DNA of 64,000 nt from the NCBI GenBank assembly GCA_034508935.3, contig CM067443.1, positions 56,539,398-56,603,397 on the forward strand, written 5' to 3'. The stretch comes from Berghia stephanieae. Taxonomy: Eukaryota; Mollusca; Gastropoda; Nudibranchia; Aeolidiidae. Positions 10,940 through 24,163 of this stretch are shown one piece after another. Below the pieces are notes generated by a model. It was not told the DNA's origin. It saw nothing but the letters and a program-made list of their open reading frames with translations, and searched no databases. Numbering within the stretch: position 1 is the stretch's first letter; each line of letters opens with the position of its first letter. Made by a program: the position numbers and the translations under genes.

Positions 10940-11806
10940 GTAGTTATTAAGGCTGGTTTCAAAGAGGGTCTAATCCAAATAAATGAAGCAATTTATAGTA
11001 CTGCGACAAGTGCAGTTCTCAACAACAACGATCCTGGTGAATTCTTCCGGACAAATGTGGGCGTCAGAAAAGGCTGCATACTCTCCTTAATGCTCTTCAA
11101 CGTCTTCCTAGAGGAAATTAGGAGCGAGCTCTCAAAAATCATCAAACCTCTGTATCAATTGGCGGAAGAAAAGTGTGTAATTTGTGTTTTGCTGATGACA
11201 TGGACCTCTTTGCTGAAAGCGAACAAGAACTACAAGATATAACTAACTCATTTGCACATAAAGCAATGTAGTACGGCATGGAAATAAGTACAGAAAAGTC
11301 TCAGATACTGGTAAACAGCAGAAATGATGGACATGCAGAAATTTCAATCGATAATGAAAAACTCGAGGAAGTCTCACCATTTAAATATATGGGTGTTATG
11401 CTAACCAAGGACGGTACCAGTACAACTGAGATTAAGGCAAGAATAGGAATATCAACAGCAACACTAACGAGATTGACAAAAATAAGGAAAAGCCCCATCA
11501 ATTTCGAAATAAAAATTAAACTGTACAAATCACTGGTACTTTGCATCTTACTATACGGCTGTGAGTCATGGACATTAACTGCAGAATTAGAGTGCAGAAT
11601 CTCTGCTTTTGAGATGAAAAGTTATCGAAAACTCTTGCGGGTGCCGTATACAGAACACAGAACCAATAAAGACGTAATGGAAGAGGTGCAAGATGACAGG
11701 AACCACCACAGTTAGAAGGAGGAAACTGTCATGGTTTGGCCACAATGTGAGGCATAAGGTTTGTGCAGAACGGTGATGGAAGGTACCCTTGAAGGAGGAA
11801 GAAGAA
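10940..11806 (+). mobile_element. RTE-like LINE fragment
   Basis: Frames read GVRKGCILSLMLFNVFLEEI, then LTKDGTSTTEIKARI, SPFKYMGVML, CILLYGCESWTLTAE, LLRVPYTEHRTNKDVMEE and SWFGHNVRHK. Truncated on both sides and shifted at about 11245 and 11700. It breaks off where the short foldback module begins at 11807. Confidence 0.82.
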
Positions 11807-12009
11807 GGGTGTTTTTTTTTTTACGAAACCCGTCGAAACCCAGTCCCAGGTTCACTCCCCAATGGTGTACACCTCCCTGAGTTGCCTACTTCCCATAACT
11901 TTGTCGGGATTCGTCGGGTTTCTTCGGGTTTCGGCGGGTTTCGGCGGGTTTCGGCGGGTTTCGCAGGGTTTCGGCGGGTTTCGGCGGGTTTCGTAAAAAA
12001 GACACACCG
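11807..12009. mobile_element. Short solo module of the foldback family
   Basis: About 200 bp with GGGTGT plus poly-T and ACGAAACCC at left, and GGGTTTCGTAAAAAAGACACACCG at right. It encloses one copy of the terminal spacer (AGTCCCAGGTTCACTCCCC to CATAACTTTGTCGGG). This equals the outermost module of the two large elements, so it is a minimal member or a deletion product. No target-site duplication is seen. Confidence 0.7.
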
Positions 12010-12270
12010 CATCCCGTGTATCTCCCAACGATGAATGAATGAATAACCTTAGTAAGTACTGAGTACTGGTATCGACTAACGCCCAATCTTAACACTGGAA
12101 ATTTTGAAAGGGATTCCACTTTCCACTCCAGTTAAATTCACTTTTCAGGTTAGGTTTGACTATTGACTGTTTTTCAAATATGTCGGTTATTTAAAAAATT
12201 TTTTTTTTTTTGCTCTTTAAAACATTTGTCGTGAACAGATTTCTCAATCTAGTTCACGGTAGGTAAATTA

Positions 12271-14759
12271 CGGTGTGTCTTTTTTACGACTCCCGACAAA
12301 GTTATGGGAAGTAGGTGGCAGTGGGGAGTGAACCTAGAACTCAGGGAAGTGTACACCATTGGGGAGTGAACCTGGGACTGGGTTTCGGCGGGTTTCGTAA
12401 AAAAGAACTAGTGCTTTTTTACGAAACCCGACAATATCCAGCAAAATTATGGGAAGTAGACAAGTGTGGGGAGTGAACCCGAGACTCAGGGAAGTGTACA
12501 TCAGTCGGGAGTGAACCTGAGACTAAGGTTATCGGCCGGTTTCGGCGAGTTTCGTAAAAAGAATCAGTGCTTTATTACGAAACCCGACAATATCCGGCAA
12601 AGTTATGGGAGTTTGGCAACAGTGGGGGGTGATCCTGGGAATCAGGTCGGTGTACACCAGTGGGGAGTGAACCTGGGACTGTGTAAAAATGATATCAGTG
12701 GGAAATAAACCTGGAACTAAAGGGAGATGGATACCATTGAAAGTTGAAGCCGGATATGGGAGTTGAGTACCAGAGGAGAATGAACCTGACACTATTGGAG
12801 ATGGGCGCCAGTGTGGAGTGAACCTGGGACTCAGGGAAGTGCACACCAATTGGGAGTTAACCTGGGACTGTGGGAGATGGATAACTGTGGGTATCCGAGC
12901 CGAACTATAGGAGTTGGGTACCAGAGGAGAATGAACCTGACACTATAGAAGGTGGGCGCCAGTGGGGAGTGAACCTGGGAGTCGGGAATCGCACACCAGT
13001 GGGGAGTTAACCTGGGACTGTGTAAAAAGGATATCAGTGGGAAATAAACCTGAGACTAAAGGGAGATGGATACCATTGAAAGTTGAAGCCGGATATGGGA
13101 GTTGAGTACCAGAGGAGAATGAACCTGACAGTATAGGAGATGGGCGCCAGTGTGGAGTGAACCTGGGACTCAGGGAAGTGCACACCAATTGGGAGTTAAC
13201 TTCGGACTGTGGGAGATGGATAACTGTGGGTATCCGAGCCGAACTATAGGAGTTGGGTACCAGAGGAGAATGAACCTGACATTATAGAAGGTGGGCGCCA
13301 GTGGGGAGTGAACCTGGGATTCAGGGAATTGCACAACAGTGGGGAGTTAACCTGTGAATATCTAAAATAGAATATCAGTGGGAAATAAATCCTGCTTCAA
13401 CTCCCAATGGTATCCATCTCCCTTTAGTCCCAGATTTATTTCCTACTGATATCCTTTATACATATTCCAAGGTTAACTCCCCACTGGTGTGCAATTCCCT
13501 GAGTCCCAGGTTCACTCTCCACTGGCACCCACCTCCTATTGTGTCAGGTTCATTCTATTCTGGTACCAAGCTCTCTTATCCGGCTTCAACTTTCAATGGT
13601 ATCCATCTCCCTTTTGTCCCAGGTTTATTTCCCACTGATATATTTTTATATATTTCCCACTGTTTACATAGTCCCAGGTTCACTCCCCACTGGCGCCCAC
13701 CTCCTATAGTGTCAGGTTTCTTCTCCTCTGGTACCCAACTCCAAGTCCGGCTTCAAATCCCAATGGTATCCATCTCCCTTTAGTCCCAGATTTATTTCCC
13801 ACTGATATCCTGTTTACATAGTCCCAGGTTCACTCCCACTGGCGCCCACCTCCTATAGTGTCAGGTTCATTCTCCTCTGGTACCAAACTCTCATACCCGG
13901 CTTCAACTTTCAATGGTATCCATCTCCCATTAGTCCCAGGTTTATTTCCCACTGATATCCTTTTTACATATTCCAAGGTTAAATCCCCACTGGTGTGCAA
14001 TTCCCTGAATCCCAGGTTCACTCCCCACTGGCGCCCACCTTCTATAGTGTCAGGTTCATTCTCCTCTGGTACCCAACTCCTATAGTTCGGCTCGGATACC
14101 CACAGTTATCCATCTCCCACAGTCCAAGGTTAACTCCCAATTGGTGTGCACTTCCCTGAGTCCCAGGTTCACTCCACACTGGCACCATCTCCTATAGTGT
14201 CAGGTTCATTCTCCTCTGGTACTCAACTCCCATATCCGGCTTCAACTTTCAATGGTATCCATCTCCTTTAGTCCCAGGTTTATTTCCCACTGATATCCTT
14301 TTTACACAGTCCCAGGTTAACTCCCCACTGGTGTGCAATTCCCTGTCTCCCAGGATCACCCCCCACTGTTGCCAAACTCCCATAACTTTGCCGGATATTG
14401 TTGGGTTTCGGCGGGTTTCGTAATAAAGCGCTAATTCTTTTTTACGAAACCGGCCGATAACCTTAGTCTCAGGTTCACTCCCGACTGGTGTACACTTCCC
14501 TGAGTCTCGGGTTCACTTCCAACAGTTGTCGACTTCCCATAACTTTGCTGGATATTGTCGGGTTTCGGCGGGTTTCATAAAAAAGCACTAGTTCTTTTTT
14601 ACGAAACCCGCCGAAACCCAGTCCCAGGTTCACTCCCCAATGGTGCACACTTCCCTGAGTTCTAGGTTCACTCCCCACTGCCACCTACTTCCCATAACTT
14701 TGTCGGGATTCGTCGGGTTTCGCAGGGTTTCGGCGGGTTTCGTAAAAAAGACACACCCG
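12271..14759. mobile_element. Giant foldback DNA element, copy 1, 2.5 kb
   Basis: Same family as the 52-55 kb element, with the same terminal sequence (CGGTGTGTCTTTTTT at left, AAAAAAGACACACCCG at right), 10-mer caps and tandem unit. Orientation flips near 13388, so the arms are about 1.1 and 1.4 kb. The flanks GTAAATTA and GAAAATTA agree at 7 of 8 positions, a decayed target-site duplication. No gene inside. Confidence 0.83.
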
Positions 14760-14984
14760 GAAAATTATAGGAAATAGAAATAGAAAAGAAAAAGGCTCCA
14801 CCGAAGTGGGCGTTCTCCATAGACATGGCTGTCATTAATTAAAATTCATTATCCCCAGACACCTGTCCAAATGCACATAAAAATAAGGAAAGTTAATAAA
14901 ATATCTACAAAAAACATAAAATAACCAACATTAAATCAGTTGTTACTTCATATATACACAATATGCGTTGACTTCGAAGTGCGT

Positions 14985-15070
14985 GTCATGGCCGAATGAA
15001 ATGAGTCGTCTGCCCTGGAAGTTTTACCAGAATCGACGTTGTTGGTTCAAATCCTGGTTCCGCCCCCTTT
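14985..15070 (+). repeat. tRNA-like relic followed by poly-T
   Basis: CATGGCCGAATGAAATGAGT and TTGGTTCAAATCCTGGTTCC resemble A and B boxes and a T run follows, but the T arm does not pair. Probably a SINE head or tRNA pseudogene. Confidence 0.4.
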
Positions 15071-15164
15071 TTTTTTTTTTTTTTTAAAAATTCCGTCCTC
15101 TATTTACAGAACGTTGCAAGGGATAAATGTCACATCCAACCTCCCCCCACCTCTTTTTTTTTAA

Positions 15165-15178
15165 CTCTTTCTCTCTCT

Positions 15179-15237
<59 letters not shown>
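15165..15237 (+). repeat. CT dinucleotide microsatellite
   Basis: Almost pure CT array with one TTC interruption. Confidence 0.95.
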
Positions 15238-15240
<3 letters not shown>

Positions 15241-16010
15241 TTCCTTTCTAGTTGCTAGCAAATTGTCATATTCATCCCCACTCCGATCTCAAAAAGTGTC
15301 TAAAAGAATAAATAATTAAAAAGCAAACAAACAAATATTCAGGGAATGACCAAATGGTCAGATAGAGGAGAAAAAAACAAACAATAATTATTTTTTAAAC
15401 TAAAAACAATTTTAAGAAATTCATGCTCAGAAACGGAACAAAAGTTAAAAAGGCCAAACAAAAAGGAGAAAAAAATAGACTCGCTCAAAAAAAAAGAGGT
15501 GGGAGGAGGATGGATGGGACATTTAAACCTTGCACTGTCCCCGCGGAAAATTGCAAATGAAAACCCCAAAAATTGCACCCAAAATTCCAAAAATTGCATG
15601 CAAAAAATTCAAAAATTGCATGGAAAAATTGCAAATTTCAGACTGTTTTCAATAAACAGCGAACATTAATTTATTCTTGCTTTAATTCTATGACAAGCAC
15701 AGTCCACCAATTTTAGTTGGTATGTATTATACAGTATTGTGTCCATAAATTACATTAAATTACATTGATATTGACATTGCATACTCAGAAAAGAAATATT
15801 ATGCCAGGTATATACAGGGGATGCCACCAGGAGATTTTGAATAAAACCCAAAAAACACTTTTACACAAATGCATGGATTCCTAACAATTATGTGGTAGAA
15901 AATCTCATAGATTTTAAAAAATATTATTATTATTAGTATTATTATTATTAAAATTATTATTATTATTATTATATTTCCAAATACATCTATACATCATAAT
16001 AATACAGTGG

Positions 16011-16060
16011 AACTCGGGAATAACGAGGTCGAGGGGACCGACCATAAAAACTTTCTATTT
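16011..16060 (+). repeat. pogo-like terminal repeat, solo
   Basis: TACAGTGGAACTCGGGAATAACGAGGTCGAGG-type sequence resembles pogo/Tigger ends and the 32.2-kb element. No partner end was found nearby. Confidence 0.45.
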
Positions 16061-16131
16061 CCAAGTTACATGAATCTATGTTTAAGGTAGTATATTAAAC
16101 ACCCATAATTTAAAAAAAAAAAAAAAAAAAT

Positions 16132-16245
<114 letters not shown>

Positions 16246-18218
16246 GATTGATGTGTTAGCAATAAAACTATTATTAAATAGCATCTTTAATAGTTTTGTG
16301 TGACGGTGGCAGTAGTATTTTCCTATGATTAGCATTATATGATTATATGTGACTCCAGAACATGGAAAATTGCAAATAATTGCGGCAGTTGTCAAAATTG
16401 CGAAAAATCGCGGCCGCGTTGCGGCCGCAAGCACCGCAATTTCCTGGAGGGACAGCTTGCAACGTTCTGTAAAAAGAAGACGGAATTTTAAAATATTCGG
16501 GAATCTGGATAATTGTTTAAAAGAGTGGAGTTTCAAATATGTGTCTGGGGATAATCACAGCGATATATGAATAGGGAGTTTAACAGAATTATAAATGTAA
16601 CTCACACACTTGAGACCAATGTCATATGAAAGAGCTGGCAACACTGATTACAAAACAGTTTGAATTTTATTTCTTTTTGATTAGAAATGTAGTTACAGCA
16701 GTTCAAAGTCTGAAATTTCAGACTGATTATTACCCCAAAACTACCATTGGAAAGTTGTGACCGAAATCGCGTGCTGTTAATAAAAATGTAGTTAAAAGAG
16801 TCAATACGGAGTTCTTTAACATTGTATAACAAAATGTTTGTCTTATCAAGGACAATGCATTTACATTAATAAAAAGGAAGATAAACATTTCAAAATCACA
16901 CATTATTACATAATATGATGCAAATGTTACATAATTAAAACTTGGCTAGACGTAAGAAACAATTTGCTATATATCACTTTTGGATTTATCCCCAATATCT
17001 CACTGAAACAATTGCAAATAATTCCCCTCTTTGATTTAATTACAATTAAAAAGGGTTTGAGAGTATTTTTAAATGAAAAGATATAAACATTGTTGCGTAC
17101 TGACATAATGAGTTTATTGTTACCTCTGGCAATTTAATTGCATGTAAATAAAATGGTAGATTGAAAAAGTTAAAAAAAATTGAAATGGATTCCCTATTTT
17201 AATTAGAAGGAAAGTTCTGGCTTTTAATACTTTTAAAAATTCTGCAGAACCACTTTGGGTTTATTGCTATTACATCATTTGAACTGACAATTAATTAATA
17301 TAAATTTATTCCCCGCCCCCCCCCCCCCCCCCCCTCATCCTTCTCTCTCAATGTGTGGGGATGTCAAAATTTATAACTAATAGAACTTCTTACCACAATA
17401 TTTATTAAGGCTAAGGCCTTTAGAATATGGATACAAATGAAAACAAACATATCTAAACATATGGGAAAGAATCTTGATGACTTGATGGCAAAATAAAATG
17501 AAAGCAATTGATATTTTTTTAAATATCGATATCATTAATATCAGATTTCACAAAGAGAAGAAATATACGTACTTTTAAATCAAAAACTTTAAAATGCCCA
17601 TTAAAAAAGTTGAAAAGTATGTATTCGAAATAAAAACATACTAAATAATAGTACTGAAGAACCTGCTTAACGTTAAGCTCACTACATCAGTGGGGACTTA
17701 CCACCTGTCCAACATGTACCCATTGTGATCAAGAGCCCAAAACAGCAGAGCATCAAATTGAACTGTACGTTGTGACGCAGCTTCCGGGCAGGTTTGCAAT
17801 GGTGCACAAATGTGGTAATGAGTTTGCATCCTGGATAGATCGTCATAACATAGTGGTATTAGCACCATTAGAAGCCGCTGCCATTTGTTACTGTTTAGTG
17901 TTTTTCTGTTTGGTAATAACAATTTTTTTAGCCTATGTTGGGAGATTCAAAGCAACCCAGAGCAGCTTAAAAATTCATGTTGATCCACTGCGCTAAAGCT
18001 TATAGTTTGAGTTTTTTTCTGGAAGATGATTTTTATCTTTTTGTATCGATTGATGTTGACCATCATTTAAATTTGAATATATATGTTTTTGTTTACTTTG
18101 TACAATGCTCTGAAGTAAAAACAAAATATTCTCTTTATTTTTTTTTCAGATAAGCAATAACAACAAAAGCGTGTTAGTCATTAGCCTAAATTACTACATC
18201 TTCTATCATTGAACCACT

Positions 18219-18266
18219 ATGGATTCAGAGGACAACAGACTGTTCTGTCAGAATCTACCAAAATTG
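18219..18266 (+). CDS. ADAL: ADAL coding exon 1
   Basis: Encodes residues 1-16, ending NLPKL just before a GTAATT donor. This matches the ELPKV that precedes the first metal-binding motif in ADAL proteins. A good acceptor (poly-T then CAG) ends at 18149, so this exon probably starts at 18150 with about 69 bases of 5' untranslated sequence. Confidence 0.85.
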
Positions 18267-19134
18267 GTAATTTATCGAAATAATTGTAATGATTGTTTTG
18301 AGCTTTAGAAACTTAAATTGAAGATGATGTTTTATAAGTCAGATTTAGCTGATAGAGTCCTTTAAATTGAAACACCATAAATTTTATACTACACAGAGAA
18401 ATTATATTACTTTCTTATTATCGAATCGGATGTAACAATATTTTTGTCTTTAAATCCCAGCCAGATTAATCACCATATTATCTATGATCCTCACTAAAAG
18501 CCTTTTCATTTAATGGCATTAATGTTACTGCTATCGTAGACAATATATCAAGGTTCCTGATTATTTAACACGTACATAGATCATTGGCAGTGAAAATCAT
18601 TTTGTTGTGAGATAATAATTGAAAACTGATAACACATAGGAAACGTGGCAGGGGTTATCTATATAAGGGGGAACAGGTTTAAAAGTTGCTGTCTTTTCAC
18701 TATTGAAAAACTTATTTACCTCTGGTAACAACAGGAGCTCCATGCACACTTGAATACAAGCTACAGCCTTGAATGTCTTCAAGAACTTCTGGATATCAGT
18801 GGTGATCAGCATGACAAAGCTGGAGAATTATGCATATCCTCTAACTGTGCAATGGATGAGTAAGATATTTAACAATTTTAGGGTTGTAAGTTGCATTTAC
18901 AATTTATTTACTTATTGTGACCTTTTCTTTTATTTTACAACAAGCATTGCTGCCCTTTCAGTGAACAGGATTGATCATAGGCCAATCAACACAAAATTTA
19001 TAATTCTATTGGTGAATGGCTGATTGTAGAAAAAATAGGAGATGGTGAGAGAGAGAGAGAGAGGAGAGAGATTAAAATAAATGTGTTGCTCATGGATGTG
19101 GGGGAAGTGTACTGTTTGGATACATTCTCACGTC

Positions 19135-19174
<40 letters not shown>

Positions 19175-22100
19175 AATGAGTAAAAGAGGGAATCATTTCT
19201 TGAGTTTGAAAGAGGACCTCTAGAAATACAGTGGTCCCTGCTTGTTGCCTAGTAACCGATTCACCTTTTTTGGGCGGGGAGGGGGAAAGATTTATTTATA
19301 AAAGGGGATAGGGATGCACTCTTAAAATTCAATCTTTTCATTTAAAACAATTATTGGATTTCTTTATTATTAATTTTTATGTTATTTCCTACGGACTGAT
19401 CTAGATTTGTGATCTTTCGAAACATTGTTTTTTTTCCCGAAAGATCAGATACTTTGAGTTTTATTCTGGTATGATAGTGGTTAAGGGGCCTAGAACATTG
19501 ATGGCAGAAACGCTGAATAGTTAAGAAAAGATTGAAAGCAAAAGGGGATTGTGGTGTGGGGGGAGGGGATCCTTCTCCAGATCTCATAGGAATTCGTTGT
19601 GGTCAAAATCTTGCATAAATTGTATTGACACTGGCATGAAAATATTTCTTTTTAATAGGAAACCATGGCTCCAAAATATTGTAAGATGAAATGAATAATA
19701 GAAAATTGTCAATCTTTTATCATATTTTTTGTGAACAAAGACAGAAGAGGAGAGGTAGAGGTAAAAAGGAACTGTAAAACATTGACAAATTTAGAGGTGG
19801 ACGCCATAGTTACCCTTGGTTGCAGAACCCAGCTTTTAGTGACTGGTTGACAAATTTATATTGTTTGTAATCGGATACAGTAATCATCGAAAAACTTGGT
19901 AAACAATCTGGTCCAATATCTAAAATATTTCGCTTACTAGTTGTGAAATTATTTCCTAACTTTAAGAACAGAAAATGGTTTATATCAATTTTAAAAAATT
20001 GTTTGTATTAAAAATAATGAGAGGAACCACTACCCGGTATCGATGTTCAGTGAAAATACTCCCACCTTACCGGAAGGTTGATACAAAACTAATGTGATTA
20101 AAAAAATGACATCTGTTTTCAATAGAAATTTGACAAAACAATTGATTTTTAAAATAAAATCACCGCATTGTGTAATCAAACTCATTGGTACAAGAAAACG
20201 ATCTTCAGGTCATATGTAAACGCTATGCAACATTTGGTGGTGATTGGTTCTGTGGATCTGGAGCCTTAGTGTCACTGAAAATCAAATTTGCCAAATATAT
20301 TTTACAATATCATCAGCAATGACAATTTTACAATGATTATTATTGTAATCTTATTATCTCACTGTGCGTTTGGATTGATAGGTGTCCCTCAGTTTTTCCA
20401 TATACTAAACAAAGTGGTCAATTGTTGCTATCATGTCTATCTTCCAATATATCTATTACTCCCTTCCATGTTTCTGCTTGTATTTACCCTGGAATTTGAC
20501 TATTTGCTTTATTCTTTAGTCCTCATTTGGATACTGAAATGAAAGACATAATGTTTTTGAGTGAGATGATTGTTTCTTGTGTCTGATTAGACATTTTTGA
20601 GTAGTCTCAGACCACAGCTTGATCTTATAAGGTCTACCTCTGTTATCTATTTAAATTACCTTTCTGATTGAATTTTTCTTTGGAGCTTCATATCACAGGT
20701 AATCTTAAGTAACTTTAGGCTAGCCCATTAGCCATGACTTTCCTTTGTCGTGGTGTGAAATACCCGAAACATTTCTCAAAAATATAGTATATAAAATAAA
20801 ATGTTATTTTCTTTAATTTTAACAGAAGTTTTGAGCTTTACAAAAAGATCCAAAAGCTTGTAAAGACAGAGCATACTGTATATTTGGTGAGAAACAGTCT
20901 TTGTTAAAAGTGTGTGAATTTCAATCTAAATAAGTGTCTATGACAAAATGCATTTTACATTATTTTCAATTTAGACTGTCTTTAATGTCTGATAATTTTG
21001 AGAAACTATGAAAGGATTTTTTTAAATATAATCAAATCAAATCTGAATTAAATGTCTTGACAAGATTCTTCTGTTGTAGATATTCATTTATTTGCAGTTG
21101 TATTTTTTCTAATATTTTTTATATGGGACTTCATTTGTTTGGTAAATGTTAATTATATTTGATCCTGGCTTGAGGGAAGCATATATATTGCTGTATTAGC
21201 TTTGTAAGCAACTTCTCATTTGAATTCTGCTTATTTTGTTTTACATATTGCACTATTTTGAATTTATTATGTATTAGTATTAGTTACTTCACAGAAAATG
21301 TCTTATGTTTTCTACACTTCTTTATTAAATTAAATCTTCAGCTGACTCGAAGAGTTATAACAGAGTTTGCCCAAGATAATGTGAAATATCTAGAATTAAG
21401 GTCGACTCCAAAACAAATTGAGGCTACTGGAATGACACGAGAACTTTACCTCCGGACAATGATACGTGCAATCCAGGATTGTGAAAAAGATAGTCTCGAT
21501 ATCATTGTTCGACTTCTCCCTTCAATAGATCGCAGACTTGGAGTTGAAGTGGCACAAATAACTGTTGATCTGGCTCATAAACTGATGCAAGAGTTCAATG
21601 GAATCATTCTAGGTATTGACTTCAGTGGAGATCCAAAGGTAAGAGGATGTTATTTATTTAGGTTTCCCGTTTTTGACATGAGTATATGCAACTTTTGTAT
21701 GGGAATTTAATTTTTTTTTCTTCTTTCAATTTATTGAGTTTTGTGTGTGGTAGGAGGGGAGGGGGGGGGGGATAGAGGAGAGGTGTTTAGTGTAGATTGT
21801 TACTTTTAGCTTGGTTGGGAGTTGGGAGGTAAGCAATTACTTTAGTTGTAGTGCCTGAAAGTGATTCATCAACACGTTATAGGGCTCGATAGATCATTCT
21901 TTTTAAAGTATTTATGTCCATTCAACTGCGAGAAAAACAATTTGCAATTGCTATCTATCCTTTATACAGGAAGTTAGTCTTTTGCAAAGTACTCTCCATC
22001 AGATCTAACAGACCCAAATGCCAATCAATTCTGGGTGGCCAATTGTTTTAGAAAAAAAATAATTGTATTGAGATATGCGTACTCTACCAGGTGTCAACGA

Positions 22101-23026
22101 TGCGAACCTCCAGTCCAAGACAAAAAGGAGAGAGGTGTGTGTCAGACCGGGTCGTTTCTCTCTGTTTTGCTACTGACACACACATATTTTTTCAGCTGAC
22201 AATCTCAGTTCCTACGCTTTCTGTATATCCAGTTGAAAGTCGTATGGAATGATGAGTGCGAAATAATTATTTTTCTTCGAAATATATATTTTTCTTCGAA
22301 AGGTGATTGACTACTCTCAGTGGAAGTTTTCTGTCCTCACGTCCGTGATTGTTTAATTTCTCTTTTTCATCCTTCACACACGACCGCATCTCTTCTTCTT
22401 CTTCTTCTTCTTCTTCTTCTTCTTCTTCTTCTTCTTCTTCTTCTTCTTCTTCTTCTTCTTCTTCTTCTTCTTCTTCTTCTTCTTCTTCTTCTTCTTCTTC
22501 TTCTTCTTCTTCTTCTTCTTCTTCTTCTTCTTCTTCTTCTAGAATTAATCCCAATATATGAAAGAATCAGCTTAAAAATTTAACACAAACAGAAGCGAAG
22601 ACACTGCAGCTTCTCATGTCAAGTACTAGACATCCTTCACAAAAGTAGGGAATTGTTCTCTTCTCTTCATATTACAACTAACTCTGACCTGGGACCAGAA
22701 ATGTGTGTACTCTCTCAAATAATTATTTTTTTTTTTGTACCATAAAATGAGGACCTGCTTGTTTTATTATAAATTAGTTGTGGAAAAAAATTACATGATT
22801 TGACTAGTCAATTGATGTGCATTTTCTGTGTTGTGTTTGTTAATCCATATTTTTGTCCTGTTGGTCTATTTTCACGCGTTCAAAAAGTTCAAACAATTTT
22901 TTCACCAGCCATTTACTGGCCTTATTATTAATATCATTATTAAGATTATTACTATTATGATCAGGATTTACTCTTATTATCCTAATTGTATAGTATAAAG
23001 AATCTCCAAGTCATGAGAAATGAAAC

Positions 23027-23113
<87 letters not shown>

Positions 23114-24120
23114 CAGCATCAGATCATCATCATCATCATTACTCGTATTGATATTTTATTTTTCTTTCTTTGCATTAAGCAAAATATTTTTCATCAGCTG
23201 TTTATGATATCGATGCATGCAATTAGAAGTCCAATACAAAAATTATACAGATAAAAAAAGTTCTTATTGCATAATCATAGCCAGTGTGTTAGTCATGCCA
23301 GGTGAGGTTCATGTCTCGTATCTCAGTGTTTTCTGTATCAGTGACCACAGACTGAATTTACAAAGTGAAAAGTTGTAAGTTTTTGTTGATTGATCTGCAT
23401 ATTAATTTGCATGTCAAAAATTTGGATGCCTGTACTGACTATTTCTACTTTTCACTATTGTTTTGCTTTGTTTTGATACTCTTAGATTTGCTCCAGCAGA
23501 TATGATATATTTAAATCAGATTTAATTTCTTGTCCTCAGGTTGGAAATGCAGAAGATTACATTCCAGTTTTTCAGGATGCTCTTAACAAAGGCCTCAAAT
23601 TAGGTCTTCATCTTGCAGAGGTAAATAAGAGTTCTATCGTTATTCATTTATCTTATTTCTTATTTTACAAAATGAAATAGTATAAAATGGAATTAATTGA
23701 AAATTAGCAAATAATATACAACACTTTATAAGTATAAGATACAAAAGCCAATGTAAAAGGTATTATAGGTTGTTCCAGCAAAAGCTACAAGTGGAATCAG
23801 TTAATTGGAACGCTGCTAATTAGAATGATTTCTTTAGTAATGGTGCTGTTCCAATTAAGCGGCTGGCATTATATTATGATTATATGATTATTATATATTT
23901 GATGTTTATTTCCTTATTTTCATTTTAGTTAACATACATAACATAACATGTGGTATAGGGCAAATAGGATAAGATCCCTTGAATGCCCTTAATATTAATT
24001 AGCAATGCCATAAATCTATTGATTAAATATTACAATAATGATACACGTGGTAAAGATAGTATTTCAACTTAAATGTACTCATGTGGTGTACAAACATATA
24101 TCTTTAACCGTGACATGCAA

Positions 24121-24163
<43 letters not shown>

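Noticed and set aside
12466-14684. Open frames such as MVCTSLSPRFTPHW and relatives at 52-55 kb
   Set aside because: They appear on both strands and in every tandem unit of the foldback elements, shift with unit indels, and have no domain. They are repeat artefacts.
15000-15065. Functional tRNA gene
   Set aside because: A-box and B-box-like sequences and a T run are present, but the T arm and acceptor do not pair.
22267-22583. Long poly-Glu, poly-Ser and poly-Leu open frames
   Set aside because: All are translations of the TTC microsatellite with no flanking domain or start context.
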